Assembly: GCF_900182545.1 (NCBI RefSeq)
Contig: NZ_FXTJ01000015.1
Location: 1 to 64,000 of the forward strand
Origin: Geodermatophilus aquaeductus
GTDB lineage: Bacteria > Actinomycetota > Actinomycetes > Mycobacteriales > Geodermatophilaceae
DNA: 64,000 bases
Direction of reading: 5' to 3'
Shown here: in pieces, positions 18,773 through 28,004 of the stretch
How the letters are laid out: the number at the start of each line of letters is the position of its first letter
Position numbering within the stretch: position 1 is the stretch's first letter
Position numbers and translations under genes: made by a program
The notes under the pieces: model-generated
Told to the model about the DNA's origin: nothing
Databases searched by the model: none
Seen by the model: only the letters and a program-made list of their open reading frames with translations

Positions 18773-19885
18773 TCAGCGCTGGCCGGCGGTGACCTCGTCG
18801 CGCTCGGCCTCGACGGGCTCCGGCTCGTGCGTCCGGTCGCGCCGGGTGGCGAGGACGCTGCTGATCACCGCGGCGACGATGAAGAGCAGACCGGTGAGGC
18901 CGGTGACGTACTCACTGATGTGGAACCGCAGCTCCAGGATCATGATCGCGGCCAGGAAGCCGATCGCCCACATCGCGCCGTGCTCGAGGTAGCGGTACTC
19001 GTCGAGCGTGCCCTTGTCGACCATGTAGATGGTCAGCGACCGCACCCAGAAGGCGCCGATGCCCAGGCCCAGCGCGATGACGAAGATGTCGCTGCTGATG
19101 GCGAACGCGCCGATGACGCCGTCGAAGGAGAACGACGCGTCGAGCACCTCGAGGTAGAGGAACGCCGCCGCGCCGGCGCCGGCCACGGCCTTGGTCGCCG
19201 TCCCCACGCCGTCGCGCGAGGTCGACTCGCCGGTGGCGGTGACGTCGTCGTCGTCGGTCTCCGGGGCCTCCATGAGCTCGTTGAGGCCGCCGATGAGCAG
19301 GTAGGTGAACAGGCCGGCGAGGCCGGAGACCAGGACGGTGGCGTACTTGTCGTCGTCGGCGATCTGCGAGCCGAGGTAGATGACCGCCAGCGCGATGACG
19401 ATCGCGAGGTAGGGCAGCTTGCCGGCCTTGGCCAGCGGCTTCTCCAGCCAGGACAGCCAGTGGATGTCGCGGTCCTCGTCGAAGAGGAAGTTCAGGAAGA
19501 TCATCAGCAGGAAGATCCCGCCGAAGGTGTAGATGGCCTCGGCGGCGTCCTCGACGGCCGAGCCGTAGGCCTCCTGGTCGCTGAGCGCGAGGTTCCACAC
19601 CTCGGGGATCGACAGCGAGGCGGTGACCGAGACCAGCACGATCGGCAGCAGCAGCCGCATGCCGAAGACGGCGATGAAGATGCCGACGTAGAGGAACAGC
19701 TTCCGCCAGAGCGGGCTCATCCGGCGCAGCACCTTGGCGTTGACCACGGCGTTGTCGAACGAGAGACAGACCTCGAGCACGCCGAGGACGGCGACGGCCA
19801 GCAGGGCGGCCGGTCCGCCGAAGAACACGGCGGTGACGAGCGCGGCCACCGTCAGACCGACGGAGAAGCCGAAGTAGCGGAGCAT
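18773..19885 (-). CDS. DUF475 / TerC-related integral membrane protein
   Basis: The 370-residue protein has about nine to ten hydrophobic segments. The charged TerC-superfamily signatures are LEVCLSFDNAVVNAKVLRRM (near residues 37-56) and LEVLDASFSFDGVIGAFA (near residue 245). The paired Asp/Asn residues within membrane helices are the feature shared with TerC and suggest metal-ion transport or binding. Loops are acidic (DDDDVTATGES). ATG 19885 is the start, with AAAGGAAACCCTG upstream. It stands alone between two terminator/promoter regions and is divergent from a coiled-coil gene. The leader contains an ECF-type promoter candidate, consistent with stress control. The transported ion is unknown. 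Confidence 0.9.
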   Translation of the reverse strand: MLRYFGFSVGLTVAALVTAVFFGGPAALLAVAVLGVLEVCLSFDNAVVNAKVLRRMSPLWRKLFLYVGIFIAVFGMRLLLPIVLVSVTASLSIPEVWNLALSDQEAYGSAVEDAAEAIYTFGGIFLLMIFLNFLFDEDRDIHWLSWLEKPLAKAGKLPYLAIVIALAVIYLGSQIADDDKYATVLVSGLAGLFTYLLIGGLNELMEAPETDDDDVTATGESTSRDGVGTATKAVAGAGAAAFLYLEVLDASFSFDGVIGAFAISSDIFVIALGLGIGAFWVRSLTIYMVDKGTLDEYRYLEHGAMWAIGFLAAIMILELRFHISEYVTGLTGLLFIVAAVISSVLATRRDRTHEPEPVEAERDEVTAGQR

Positions 19886-19969
19886 CAGGGTTTCCTTTCC
19901 GACGCCTGGCGGGCGAGGCGGCGACGACGACGGACGAGCCGGATCGGCCGGGAGGCGGGTCCTGCAGTC

Positions 19970-20012
19970 AACGGACCCCGGTGGGGCTCTGTTCCCGGCG
20001 CTGTTCCCGGCA
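19970..20012 (-). promoter_or_regulatory. candidate ECF-sigma promoter with duplicated -35 box
   Basis: On the minus strand GGAAC (19995-19991), 18 bases, then GTT (19972-19970) matches the GGAA(T/C)-N18-GTT pattern of SigR/SigH-type oxidative-stress sigma factors. The -35 lies in a 12-bp tandem repeat, CTGTTCCCGGC(G/A) at 19989-20000 and 20001-20012 on the plus strand, which gives two GGGAACAG copies. It would drive the DUF475 gene with a leader of about 75 bases. Confidence 0.45.
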
Positions 20013-20171
20013 CCCCCCGGGCGGGCGACGGGCGGTGCGGGGTCAGCGGACCGGGCGGCCCCGGCCGCCCGTTCCCACGGGAGCGGTGCCGGCGTGGTAT
20101 CCACAGGCCGCCGGGCCACGGAGGCGCCGGCCCGCCCCGCCGGACGCGGGCCACCGCGACGGGAGGCGACC

Positions 20172-21464
20172 GTGAGCGGACCGGTCGGCACCCCGTGGTG
20201 GCGCCGCGACCGCGACGCGCCCCGGCGGGAGGCCAGCGCGGCACGCGAGGCCGCGGCCGCGGCGATGCTGGAGCTGGACACCGCCCTGGCCGACCTGCCG
20301 GACGCGGTGGCCGCGGCCGAGGAGGCCGGGGGCGGCACGGGCGAGCGGGGACACGGGCGGGCAGGCGCGAGAGGGCTTCAGCACCGCATCTCCGCCCCCG
20401 ACTCGTTGACCCGCGACTGGCGCGACCTCTCGACCCACGCCGACGCGGTCATTGGACACTATCTGCAGGCGCTTTCCAACCACGACGCGGCCGCCGACGC
20501 CGACCCCGGCCGGGCTCGGACGGCGGCCACGGAGCTGGGCGCCGCCGCCACCGCGCTGCGCGAGGTCCACGCCCAGGTGGTGCGCTTCCGCGAGCAGTAC
20601 GGCGAGGTGCTGGCGACCGCCGCGCGGGCCCGGGCCACGGCCGCCCGCTCGGTGTCCGCCGCGCGGGAGACGACCGCCGCGGCCCGCGCCGCGCTCGACG
20701 CCGCGGGCGCCGCCGGGCTGGCCGACCCCGGGCTCGACGCCGCGCTGACCGACGCCGACCGCCTCGCCGCGGCCGCCGCCGCCGAGCTGGCCGCCCGCCG
20801 GGCCGGGCCCGCGCTGGACGCCGCCGAGCGGGGCCGGCACGCCGCGGAGGCCGCCGCCGAACGGGCGCGGGCGCTGCCGGAGCGGGCCGCGGAGGTGCGC
20901 CGGGGCGCGGCCTCGGTGCGCACCCGCCGGGAGGCGCTGGGCACCCGCCACGAGCGGCTGACGCCGGTGATGAGCGAGCTGCGCCGCCGCTATCCGCTGT
21001 CGGCGTGGGCCGACGTCGAACGCGCGCCGCAGCGGGCGGCCGAGGCGCTGGCGGAGGCCGACGAGGCGCTCAGCGCGCTGCAGGCGGCCCTCGACGCACC
21101 GGTGCTCGACGTCCCCGCGGCCGCGGCGCACCTGGCCCGGGTGCGGGCGGCGGCCGGGCGGGTCGACGAGGAGGTGCGGTCGGCGACCGGCCGGCTCGAG
21201 CGGCTCGACGCCGTCGCCGCGGACCCCGGGTCGCTGCTCACCGAGGTGCAGCGCGCCGTCGTCGACGCCCGGCGGTTCCTGGCCGGGCTGCCCGAGGACC
21301 GCGCGCGCCGCTTCCGCCGCACGTTCGAGGACCTCGCCCGGCGGCTGCCCCCGCTGGAGGACGCCGCGCGGGGCCGCCGTCCCGACTGGGGCGCGGTGCT
21401 GCGCGAGGCGCAGGCGATCGAGGACGCGCTCGACCGCCTGGTGCGGACCGCGCGGGCCGACTAG
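20172..21464 (+). CDS. Ala-rich coiled-coil protein, function unknown
   Basis: The 430-residue protein is almost entirely predicted helix, with long Ala/Arg/Glu heptad-like stretches from about residue 90 to 430 and no recognisable catalytic motif or signal peptide. I do not recognise the family; composition resembles the coiled-coil tails of PspA- or TelA-like stress proteins, but no signature supports either. GTG 20172 is chosen because GGGAGG lies seven bases upstream and the residues before it look like leader. It is divergent from DUF475 and convergent with the HAD gene, sharing a CTAG stop overlap of four bases. Position inside the Ter island suggests a stress role by context only. Confidence 0.75.
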   Translation: MSGPVGTPWWRRDRDAPRREASAAREAAAAAMLELDTALADLPDAVAAAEEAGGGTGERGHGRAGARGLQHRISAPDSLTRDWRDLSTHADAVIGHYLQALSNHDAAADADPGRARTAATELGAAATALREVHAQVVRFREQYGEVLATAARARATAARSVSAARETTAAARAALDAAGAAGLADPGLDAALTDADRLAAAAAAELAARRAGPALDAAERGRHAAEAAAERARALPERAAEVRRGAASVRTRREALGTRHERLTPVMSELRRRYPLSAWADVERAPQRAAEALAEADEALSALQAALDAPVLDVPAAAAHLARVRAAAGRVDEEVRSATGRLERLDAVAADPGSLLTEVQRAVVDARRFLAGLPEDRARRFRRTFEDLARRLPPLEDAARGRRPDWGAVLREAQAIEDALDRLVRTARAD

Positions 21465-22270
21465 CCGACCCGGTCGAGCAGCCAGCGCACGATCTCCTCC
21501 CCGGCGGCCGCGCCGCTCGCGGCGGTGACCGCGACGCGCGCGCCGGTCCAGCCCTGCTCGTGCAGCTCGCCGTGCGCGGGGCGGACGGCGGCGTCGGCGG
21601 CCAGCAGCATCGGGGCGTCGAGCAGGCTGTCGCCGGCGCACAGCAGCCGCGGCGCCGGCCCCTCCCCCGCGAGCAGCCGGCGCAGCCGCAGCAGCCCCGC
21701 GGCCTTCGACAGCCCGGCGGGCACGACGTAGACCTTGCGGCCCTGCACCGACAGCATGGCCCCGGCGGCGGTGACCGCGGCGCCGGTGTCGGCGAGCCAG
21801 CCGGCCGGGATCGCCTCCCGCGCGTGCGCGACGAGGTAGCAGAACAGGCCCTCGGCGGCGCGGACGGTGCGCACCCACGGCTCGCCCGCCACGGCCTCGA
21901 GCAGCGCGAGCAGCTCCGGCAACGGGGCGGCCTGCGCCGCGGTGGCCGCGGCCCAGTCGTCCCAGTCGGGGTCGCGGACGCCGTCGGCGAGCAGGACGCC
22001 GCCGTTGGCGCACAGCGCGTACCGCGGGACGACGGGCAGCCGGACCCGCTCGTACTGCGCCACGGTGCGGGTGGTCACCGGCACGAGCAGCGCCCGCTCC
22101 GCCAGGTCGGCCAGCAGCCGCCACGACGCCGGGGTGGCGTGCGACAGCGGGGCGCCGTCGAGGTGCTCGACGACCTGCAGGCCCTCGGCGCCGCCGGCCG
22201 CGGCGGCGGAGTAGATGAGCGTGCGGTCCAGGTCGACGGCGGCCAGGGCCGAGGTGAGGACGGCGGTCAC
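21461..22270 (-). CDS. HAD-superfamily phosphatase of the Ter biosynthetic module
   Basis: The 269-residue HAD-IIB-like hydrolase has motif I VDLDRTLIYS (residues 12-21), a Lys in GLSKAAG and motif IV GDSLLDAPML near residue 215. Such Cof-type phosphatases dephosphorylate small metabolites. It is the last gene of the terD operon; the GTG start overlaps the preceding stop as GTGA. In Ter systems a HAD phosphatase is a recurring part of a predicted pathway that makes a nucleoside-like metabolite (Anantharaman, Iyer and Aravind's analysis of Ter systems). Its substrate has not been shown and cannot be read here. Confidence 0.9.
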   Translation of the reverse strand: MTAVLTSALAAVDLDRTLIYSAAAAGGAEGLQVVEHLDGAPLSHATPASWRLLADLAERALLVPVTTRTVAQYERVRLPVVPRYALCANGGVLLADGVRDPDWDDWAAATAAQAAPLPELLALLEAVAGEPWVRTVRAAEGLFCYLVAHAREAIPAGWLADTGAAVTAAGAMLSVQGRKVYVVPAGLSKAAGLLRLRRLLAGEGPAPRLLCAGDSLLDAPMLLAADAAVRPAHGELHEQGWTGARVAVTAASGAAAGEEIVRWLLDRVG

Positions 22271-23394
22271 CTGCCCACCGGCCGGATCAGCCCCACGCAG
22301 GAGTACGGCAGGTCGGGAACCTCGACCAGCGGGACGCCGCGGGCCCGGGCCAGCGCGGCGACGTGGCGGAGGTCCTCGGCGCGGTCGGGCCGCACCAGCA
22401 CCTGCCACGGCACCCGGCGCAGCAGCACCCGCGTGGTCTCCCCCACCCCGGGCTTGACCAGGTTGACGTCGGCGATGCCGAACTCCGCGGCGATCGCCTC
22501 GACCGCCGCCCAGCCCTCCCACGTCGGACGCCGCTCGCCGGCCGGGACGTCGTCAACGGGTCGGGCCGCGGGGAACGCGGCGGCGACGGTGTCGACGAAC
22601 AGCGCGGAGACGTCGGCGTCGGCGAGCTCGGCGTAGTACTTCGCGCCGTGGAACATGCCGGGGCCGATGAGGTCCTCGCGCAGGACCGTCCGCGACACCA
22701 GCCCCGACACCGTGCTGTTGAGGCAGGCGCTGGGGATGAGGAAGTCGTCGCGGGTGCCGTACAGGTCGGTGCACACGCCGGGGTCGGCGAGGACGGCGAG
22801 CCGGTCGTCGAGGGCGGCGTCCTCGGGGTGCGCGGCGGTCCAGGCGCCGACGGCCTCGGTCAGCTGGCGCTGGATGGCGCCCTTGCCGGTCCACCCGTCG
22901 ACGAAGCGCAGCGCGGCGGCCGGGTGCCGGGCCAGCACGTGCGCCAGCGCCACCTCGTCGATGCCGCGGCCGCGGATGATCGAGACGGTGTAGTGCGGCA
23001 CGGCCACGCCGCGCGAGGCGAGGAACCAGCGCCGCAGCAGCACGCCGATCGGCGTCCCGGCGCGGGCGAGCGACACCAGCACCGGCGTCTGCCCGTGCGC
23101 GGCCGCGGCGTCCCACACCAGCTCGCCGACCCGGGCGACGGCGTCGGCGAGCCGGCCTGCGGACTGCGCCAGCGCGGCGGTGAACAGCGCCAGGTAGTCG
23201 TCGTCGGGCTGGTACTCGACCGGCAGCATCTCCGAGTAGTGGGTGCCCGACTGGATGGCCTCCTCGCGGTCCTCGGTGCCGCGCTCCAGCGCGACCGACG
23301 ACAGGTCGGTGAGCAGCCAGGTCACCTCCTCCGGCGCATACGAGCCGAACCGGCCGGGGACGGCGGGCGCGAGCCGGGCGGACAGCGCGGTCAC
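22267..23394 (-). CDS. StiP/PRTase-like protein with C-terminal PELOTA domain
   Basis: The 375-residue protein matches the StiP-type proteins of Ter operons. The N-terminal ~280 residues contain SGTHYSEMLPVEY, LVSLARAGTPIGVLLRRW, HYTVSIIRGRGID and FVDGWTGKGAI, the last resembling a phosphoribosyltransferase ribose-phosphate loop. LIPSACLNSTVSGLVSRT carries a conserved Cys. The final ~75 residues (DVNLVKPGVGETTRVLLRR onward) form a PELOTA-like RNA-binding module. Databases variously label the first domain cysteine protease or PRTase; activity is unproven. The GTG start and stop both overlap neighbours as GTGA, so it is tightly coupled with the PRTase-TRSP and HAD genes. Confidence 0.9.
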   Translation of the reverse strand: MTALSARLAPAVPGRFGSYAPEEVTWLLTDLSSVALERGTEDREEAIQSGTHYSEMLPVEYQPDDDYLALFTAALAQSAGRLADAVARVGELVWDAAAAHGQTPVLVSLARAGTPIGVLLRRWFLASRGVAVPHYTVSIIRGRGIDEVALAHVLARHPAAALRFVDGWTGKGAIQRQLTEAVGAWTAAHPEDAALDDRLAVLADPGVCTDLYGTRDDFLIPSACLNSTVSGLVSRTVLREDLIGPGMFHGAKYYAELADADVSALFVDTVAAAFPAARPVDDVPAGERRPTWEGWAAVEAIAAEFGIADVNLVKPGVGETTRVLLRRVPWQVLVRPDRAEDLRHVAALARARGVPLVEVPDLPYSCVGLIRPVGR

Positions 23395-24665
23395 GGGGCC
23401 GGCTCCGCGAGCGGCACGGTCACCAGGTGCACGGCGCGGGCGGCGAAGGGCCGCAGCGCCTCGGCCATCGGCGCGGCGTCGGCGGCCGACGCGTCCACCA
23501 CCACGACGACGTCGTCGGCGCGCCGGTCGGACCACGGGCCCGCGGCGGGCACGGCGGCCGGGTCGGCGAGGTTGTGCACGCGGGAGACCCGGGCGGGGTC
23601 GTCGGGTGCGGGGAAGGCCAGGCTGCGGCGCAGGGCGTAGCCGGGGTCGTCGGCGGCGTGCACGGGGCTCCGGGTGGTCGACTGGGTGGTGACGGGGACG
23701 CCGGGCAGCCGCCCGGCCAGCCGCGCACCCACGAGGGTGGGCGCGTGCATGAGCTCCTCGGTACCGAGGACGAGGACGCCACGGCTGCCGGCCAGCGCCG
23801 GCGCGAGGGCCGCGGCGACGGCGTCGGCGGCCTCGGCGAGGCGGGCGCTGCCGGCCGGGGTCAGGCCGTGCCGGGCGGTGGAGGGGACGCCGGCGGGCCA
23901 CAGCCCCTCGTGCACGGCCACGGACCCCGGCGCGCCCGACGGCGGCGGCGCCGCGGCGGGGAGGGCGGCGCGGGCGGCGGCAGCCCGGTCGAGGACGTCG
24001 GCCGGCAGCGTCAGCTCGGTGGCGAGGACGGCGGCGACGTCGACCCGCACGCCCAGGGCCGCCGCCCGCTCGGCGAACGCCGCCCGGGCGGCCGGGGTGC
24101 GCGCGTCGAGCAGCGTGGCGATGACGTAGCGCTCGCGCGGCCAGCGGACCTGCAGCTCGGCCACGGTGTTGAGCGCGGTGCGGCCGCTGGTGAGCTCGTC
24201 GTCGACCAGCACCAGCGGCCCGGGCACGTCGAGGGTCACCGCCCCGGTGGGCTGCAGCGCGTGCGCGACGGCGTGCGAGTGCTCCTCCTCGAACGCCGCG
24301 GCCACCGGCACGCCGGGGTGCACGCGCCGGGTGGTGTGCAGGTAGGCGGCGCCGAGCCGGTCGGCGGCGGCGTGGCCGAGGCCGGTCGCCGTCTCGCAGT
24401 AGCCGATGACCAGGCCGGGCCGCTCGTCCCCGAGGACCGCGGCGACGGCGTCGCCGACCGCCGCCCCGGCAGCGAGGACGGTGTCCGGCGCGGCCGGCAC
24501 GTGCTTGCCGAGCACGCGCGAGACGACGAGGTGGGCGCGGCGGGGGTTGTCCCGCAGCCCCAGTCCGCACAGCCGCGCGAACCGGTCGCGCGCGGCGACG
24601 TCGATCCCGAGCAGGCCGGAGACGGTGCCGCCCAGCCAGGCGGCACCGGGGAGGGTGGCGGTCAC
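23391..24665 (-). CDS. phosphoribosyltransferase with TRSP domain (Ter operon)
   Basis: The 424-residue protein has an orotate-PRTase-like N-terminal domain with the PRPP-binding loop LVLVDDELTSGRTALN near residues 165-180. The C-terminal domain contains the TTRSPVHA motif after which the TRSP domain is named, plus TARHGLTPAG and VLVLGTEELMHAP. The family occurs with TerD operons and is predicted to attach ribose-5-phosphate to a base-like acceptor. The GTG start overlaps the lyase stop and its own stop overlaps the StiP start, both as GTGA. The acceptor is unknown. Confidence 0.92.
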   Translation of the reverse strand: MTATLPGAAWLGGTVSGLLGIDVAARDRFARLCGLGLRDNPRRAHLVVSRVLGKHVPAAPDTVLAAGAAVGDAVAAVLGDERPGLVIGYCETATGLGHAAADRLGAAYLHTTRRVHPGVPVAAAFEEEHSHAVAHALQPTGAVTLDVPGPLVLVDDELTSGRTALNTVAELQVRWPRERYVIATLLDARTPAARAAFAERAAALGVRVDVAAVLATELTLPADVLDRAAAARAALPAAAPPPSGAPGSVAVHEGLWPAGVPSTARHGLTPAGSARLAEAADAVAAALAPALAGSRGVLVLGTEELMHAPTLVGARLAGRLPGVPVTTQSTTRSPVHAADDPGYALRRSLAFPAPDDPARVSRVHNLADPAAVPAAGPWSDRRADDVVVVVDASAADAAPMAEALRPFAARAVHLVTVPLAEPAP

Positions 24666-25864
24666 GCGCGCTGCGCCTCCCCGCCGGCGAAGACCTCGGC
24701 CAGCCGGCGCTGCCCGGTGGAGAGCAGGTCGACCAGCGCGGCCTCGTCGGCGACGACGCCGTAGACGGCGGCGCGGCGGCTGATCAGCTCCGCCCACAGC
24801 GCGTGCGGCCCGATCTCGTTCATCCGGCCGTTCGTCGACACCGCGATCCCGCCCCGGCCACGGGCCATGAGGATCTCGAGGGCGTCGTCGTATTCCGAGC
24901 GGGAGACGGTGAGCAGCGCGTTGACCACCGAGACGTGCGCCGGGTGGATGACGGTCTTGCCCAGCACGCCGTTGGCCTTGTCCAGCGTCACCTCGCGGAT
25001 GAGCCCGTCGAGGTCGCCGGCGATCATCCGCTGCCGCAACCCGCCCTCGTGCTGGTCGCTGAACGGCGTCGAGCGCAGCTGCGGCTTGAACAGCCGGGGG
25101 CCGGGGATGTGCTCCCACACCGCACCGGTGACCACCTGGTCGCCACCGCGGGTGAACCGGTTGACCACGTCGGCCAGGCAGTCCCGCACGACGGCGACGT
25201 CCCAGATGGTGGTGTCGCGGTCGCGCCGCAGGCCGAACAGCCCCGACAGGTCGGTGCCGCCCACTCGCAGGCACAGCACCGACTCCCGGTGGGCGTCGAC
25301 CACCGCGGCGAGGGCGGCGAGCGCGTCGGCGCGGGTCTCCCGCCAGGCGAGCTCGGCGGTCTCCAGGATCGGCATGCCGTACAGCGGCTGCCCGGTCGCC
25401 GAGCCCACCTCGGCGATGGCCTCGAGCATGGGCGCGAGCGTGGCGCCGGTGGCCTTGGGCAGGCTGAAGCCGGTGAGCCAGGCCAGCGCCGGCCCGGCGG
25501 CCAGCGCGATCGAGCGGATCTGCTCGGCCGAGCGCACCCGCACGAACAGCAGCGGCAGCGCCGGCTGCTCACCGGCGGCCGCCCGCGCGGAGATGCGCCG
25601 CAGTGCCGCGACGACGTTGGCCTCCGCGTCGGGGACCGCCGCGTGCGGGATGGCGTCCTCGAGGCACCAGACCACGCTGGTCGTCCCCACCGTGGCCGCG
25701 CGCGCGGCGTCGGCGTCCAGCGCCGGGCGGGTGGCGGGGCTGTACAGCGTCGCGCCGAGGGCGAGGGCGAGCATGCCGCGCGGCGTCGCCGGACCGACGT
25801 CGCCCGGCGGCACGGCGAACAGCCGCTCGCGCTCGTCGTCGGTGAGGTACGAGAAGTGGCGCAC
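24662..25864 (-). CDS. HpcH/CitE-like C-C bond lyase (Ter operon)
   Basis: The 400-residue TIM-barrel protein belongs to the aldolase/citrate-lyase-like group associated with Ter operons. Recognisable segments are VVWCLEDAIPH (about residues 67-77), FVRVRS, GFSLPKATG, ILETAEL and NGVLGKTVIHP. The Glu/Asp in CLEDA and ETAEL are the expected metal ligands. It should make or break a C-C bond in a small acid. GTG 25864 has GGAGGGAACGACC upstream and lies 23 bases after the vWA gene, so it is the first enzyme of the biosynthetic half of the operon. Substrate unknown. Confidence 0.9.
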   Translation of the reverse strand: MRHFSYLTDDERERLFAVPPGDVGPATPRGMLALALGATLYSPATRPALDADAARAATVGTTSVVWCLEDAIPHAAVPDAEANVVAALRRISARAAAGEQPALPLLFVRVRSAEQIRSIALAAGPALAWLTGFSLPKATGATLAPMLEAIAEVGSATGQPLYGMPILETAELAWRETRADALAALAAVVDAHRESVLCLRVGGTDLSGLFGLRRDRDTTIWDVAVVRDCLADVVNRFTRGGDQVVTGAVWEHIPGPRLFKPQLRSTPFSDQHEGGLRQRMIAGDLDGLIREVTLDKANGVLGKTVIHPAHVSVVNALLTVSRSEYDDALEILMARGRGGIAVSTNGRMNEIGPHALWAELISRRAAVYGVVADEAALVDLLSTGQRRLAEVFAGGEAQRA

Positions 25865-25887
25865 GGTCGTTCCCTCCTGCTGGGGAC

Positions 25888-27243
25888 TCACCGGACGAGC
25901 AGGCCCTGGGCGCGCGCCCGCCGGAGCCAGTCGGGGTACTCGGTCATGAGCCGGTCGAACAGCGCGTCGTCGCTGATCGGCCGGGAGCCCATGAGGTCGT
26001 CCTGGGAGACGGCGAAGAAGTCGGCGTTGTCGGTGTAGCGGCCGTCGAGGTCGTCGAGCCGCTGCAGGTAGCTGAACTGCCGCTCCGGGCCGATGCCCAT
26101 GAACTGCCAGAACACCGGCTCGAACGACGCCGACTTGATCTGCTTCGTCGCCACCGACTTGTCGCTGGGGGCGCCGTCGGTCAGGAACATGACGTAGACC
26201 GGGACCTGCGCCGGCTGGGGCTCGACCCGCTCGCGGCTGTCGCCGAAGTACGCCTGCCGGACGGCGGCCATCGCCGCGCCGTAGCGGGTGTCGTACTCCA
26301 GCGGGTACTGCCGCGACAGGTCGGCGATGTACTGCTGGTGGCCCTCCAGGCGCAGCCCCGGCTCGGGGCGGTGCACGTCCTTGCCGAAGAGGAACACGTC
26401 GACGACGCCGTCGTCGTCGAAGCGCAGGCCCAGCGCCAGGACCCGCTCGGCCAGCCGCTGCACGGCGCCGGCGCGGTAGAGCGCGGCCATCGACCCGGAG
26501 ATGTCGAGGACCAGCGCGACGCGGGCGGTGTGCTCGCCCAGGCCGCGCTTCTCCAGGCTGACGCCGGCAGTCTTGACCAGGCTGAGCATCTGCGGCGCCG
26601 ACGTCGCGAGCTTCTTCTCCAGGTCGACGATGCGGCGCTTCTCCATGCTCACCGGCGCGGCGGCGGGCTGGGCCTGGGGTGCGGGCTGCGCCGCGGGCGC
26701 CGGCTCGTCGTCGACGCGCACGCCGACGTCGGTGGCCATGCCGGCCAGGCCGTTGGTGAAGCCCTGCCCGACGGCGCGCACCTTCCACTCCGCGCCGCGG
26801 CGGTAGACCTCGGCGAAGACCAGCGCGGTCTCGGCGCCGGCGGCGAGCTCGCAGCGGATGGCCGCGGCACCGCCGTCGGGACCCACCTCGACGGCGAGCC
26901 CGGACAGCGCGCCGAAGGTGCCCGCGCCGTCGAGGGAGGCGCCGATGACGACCTTCTCGACGTCGGCGGGCAGCGCGGCGGGGTCGATGCGGACCTGGTC
27001 GACGGTCGCGCCGCCGCGGGCGGTCTTGCCGAGGTGGCGGACCGCGCCGCCGGCGCCGCTGGGCTGGTTGTAGAAGACGAAGTCGGCGTCGCTGCGGACC
27101 TTCCCCGCGGCGGTGGTGAGGAACGCCGAGAGGTCGGCGTCGACGCCGGGAGCCGGCGTCCAGGTGAGCGTGACGACGACGGGGCCGGTCAGGCCGGCCT
27201 GGGCGAGGCCGACGTTGCCGCCCCGGGTGAGGACGTGGACCAC
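25888..27243 (-). CDS. TerD-domain protein fused to a von Willebrand A domain (TerF-like)
   Basis: The 451-residue protein has a TerD-like domain (about residues 1-180; [47 protein letters not shown]). An Ala/Pro/Gln linker follows (185-205), then a vWA domain (about 240-440) with MIDAS motif LDISGSM, the Thr-containing DTRYG and [12 protein letters not shown] domains bind a divalent metal and mediate protein contacts; with TerD this gives a metal-dependent scaffold at the membrane or in a chaperone complex (family knowledge). It lies 34 bases after the TerA-like gene and 23 before the lyase gene, linking the structural and enzymatic halves of the operon. Confidence 0.93.
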   Translation of the reverse strand: MVHVLTRGGNVGLAQAGLTGPVVVTLTWTPAPGVDADLSAFLTTAAGKVRSDADFVFYNQPSGAGGAVRHLGKTARGGATVDQVRIDPAALPADVEKVVIGASLDGAGTFGALSGLAVEVGPDGGAAAIRCELAAGAETALVFAEVYRRGAEWKVRAVGQGFTNGLAGMATDVGVRVDDEPAPAAQPAPQAQPAAAPVSMEKRRIVDLEKKLATSAPQMLSLVKTAGVSLEKRGLGEHTARVALVLDISGSMAALYRAGAVQRLAERVLALGLRFDDDGVVDVFLFGKDVHRPEPGLRLEGHQQYIADLSRQYPLEYDTRYGAAMAAVRQAYFGDSRERVEPQPAQVPVYVMFLTDGAPSDKSVATKQIKSASFEPVFWQFMGIGPERQFSYLQRLDDLDGRYTDNADFFAVSQDDLMGSRPISDDALFDRLMTEYPDWLRRARAQGLLVR

Positions 27244-27277
27244 TGCGCGGCCGTTCAGGCGGGGGTCGCGGCGGCGG

Positions 27278-27922
27278 TCACTTGCGCCCGCTCGTCCAGT
27301 TGAGGCCCCAGCCGTAGGCGCCGTCGAGGTCGCGCTGGACGCCGGGCAGGTAGCGGATCTCGCGCTGCACGGTCAGCGAGCCGCCGGAGTTGGTCAGCAG
27401 CGCGATGGCGCAGGAGCGGGCGCCCTGGGCGTGCTCGTCGAGACGGACCTCGATCGGCGCGGCACCCTGCGGGTACAGCGTGACGACGCCGTTGGCCGCG
27501 GCCCAGTTCGGCGCACCCTCGTAGATGTAGGCGAACACGAGCACCCGGCGGATCCGGTCGAGGTGGTCGAGGTTGACGAGCAGGTTCTCCCCGCCGGACT
27601 TGGCGCCGGAGCGGTCGTCGCCGTCGAGGAGCACGTAGGGCGGGCGGTCGAGCGCGCCGAAGGCGTTGCCCAGCGCCTGCACGACGCCCTTGCTGCCGTC
27701 GGCGGTCTCCCACAGGCAGCCGAGGTCGAGGTCGACGGCCGAGCCCTTGGAGAACAGGCCGCGGCGGCCGGACTCCCAGTTGAGGTTCACCCGCATCTGC
27801 CCGCCGGCGCCGCGGCCCTTGGTGAGCGAGACCGACGGCGCGCTCTTGGTGAGCGTCACCTTGCTCATGCTGACGCCGCCGCCGGACGGCGGCGGGGAAC
27901 TCGGGCGGGTGTAGTCGACCAT
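27278..27922 (-). CDS. TerA/TerD-superfamily protein (short paralogue)
   Basis: The 214-residue protein begins MVDYTRP with a short Ser/Pro/Gly segment, then a TerD-like domain starting [15 protein letters not shown] and containing [35 protein letters not shown] and a final WTSGRK. It is the shorter paralogue of the 311-residue protein at 9670, sharing the N-terminal tag and C-terminal GRK but lacking the long Pro-rich arm. ATG 27922 is the start. It lies 82 bases after terD and 34 bases before the TerD-vWA gene in the same leftward operon. TerA-like proteins are thought to assemble with TerD and TerC; no enzymatic residue is evident. Confidence 0.9.
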   Translation of the reverse strand: MVDYTRPSSPPPSGGGVSMSKVTLTKSAPSVSLTKGRGAGGQMRVNLNWESGRRGLFSKGSAVDLDLGCLWETADGSKGVVQALGNAFGALDRPPYVLLDGDDRSGAKSGGENLLVNLDHLDRIRRVLVFAYIYEGAPNWAAANGVVTLYPQGAAPIEVRLDEHAQGARSCAIALLTNSGGSLTVQREIRYLPGVQRDLDGAYGWGLNWTSGRK

Positions 27923-28004
27923 GACGGGACCTCCGGCTTCGGGGCTGGTGCGGGCAGGGTGCCGGGCCCGGACGCGGGTGCGCGTCCGGGCCCGGCGGCG
28001 GTGG

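Noticed and set aside
24662-26788. Upstream extension of the CitE-like lyase through the TerD-vWA gene
   Set aside because: The extension is an out-of-frame reading of the vWA gene. GTG 25864 has a strong ribosome binding site.
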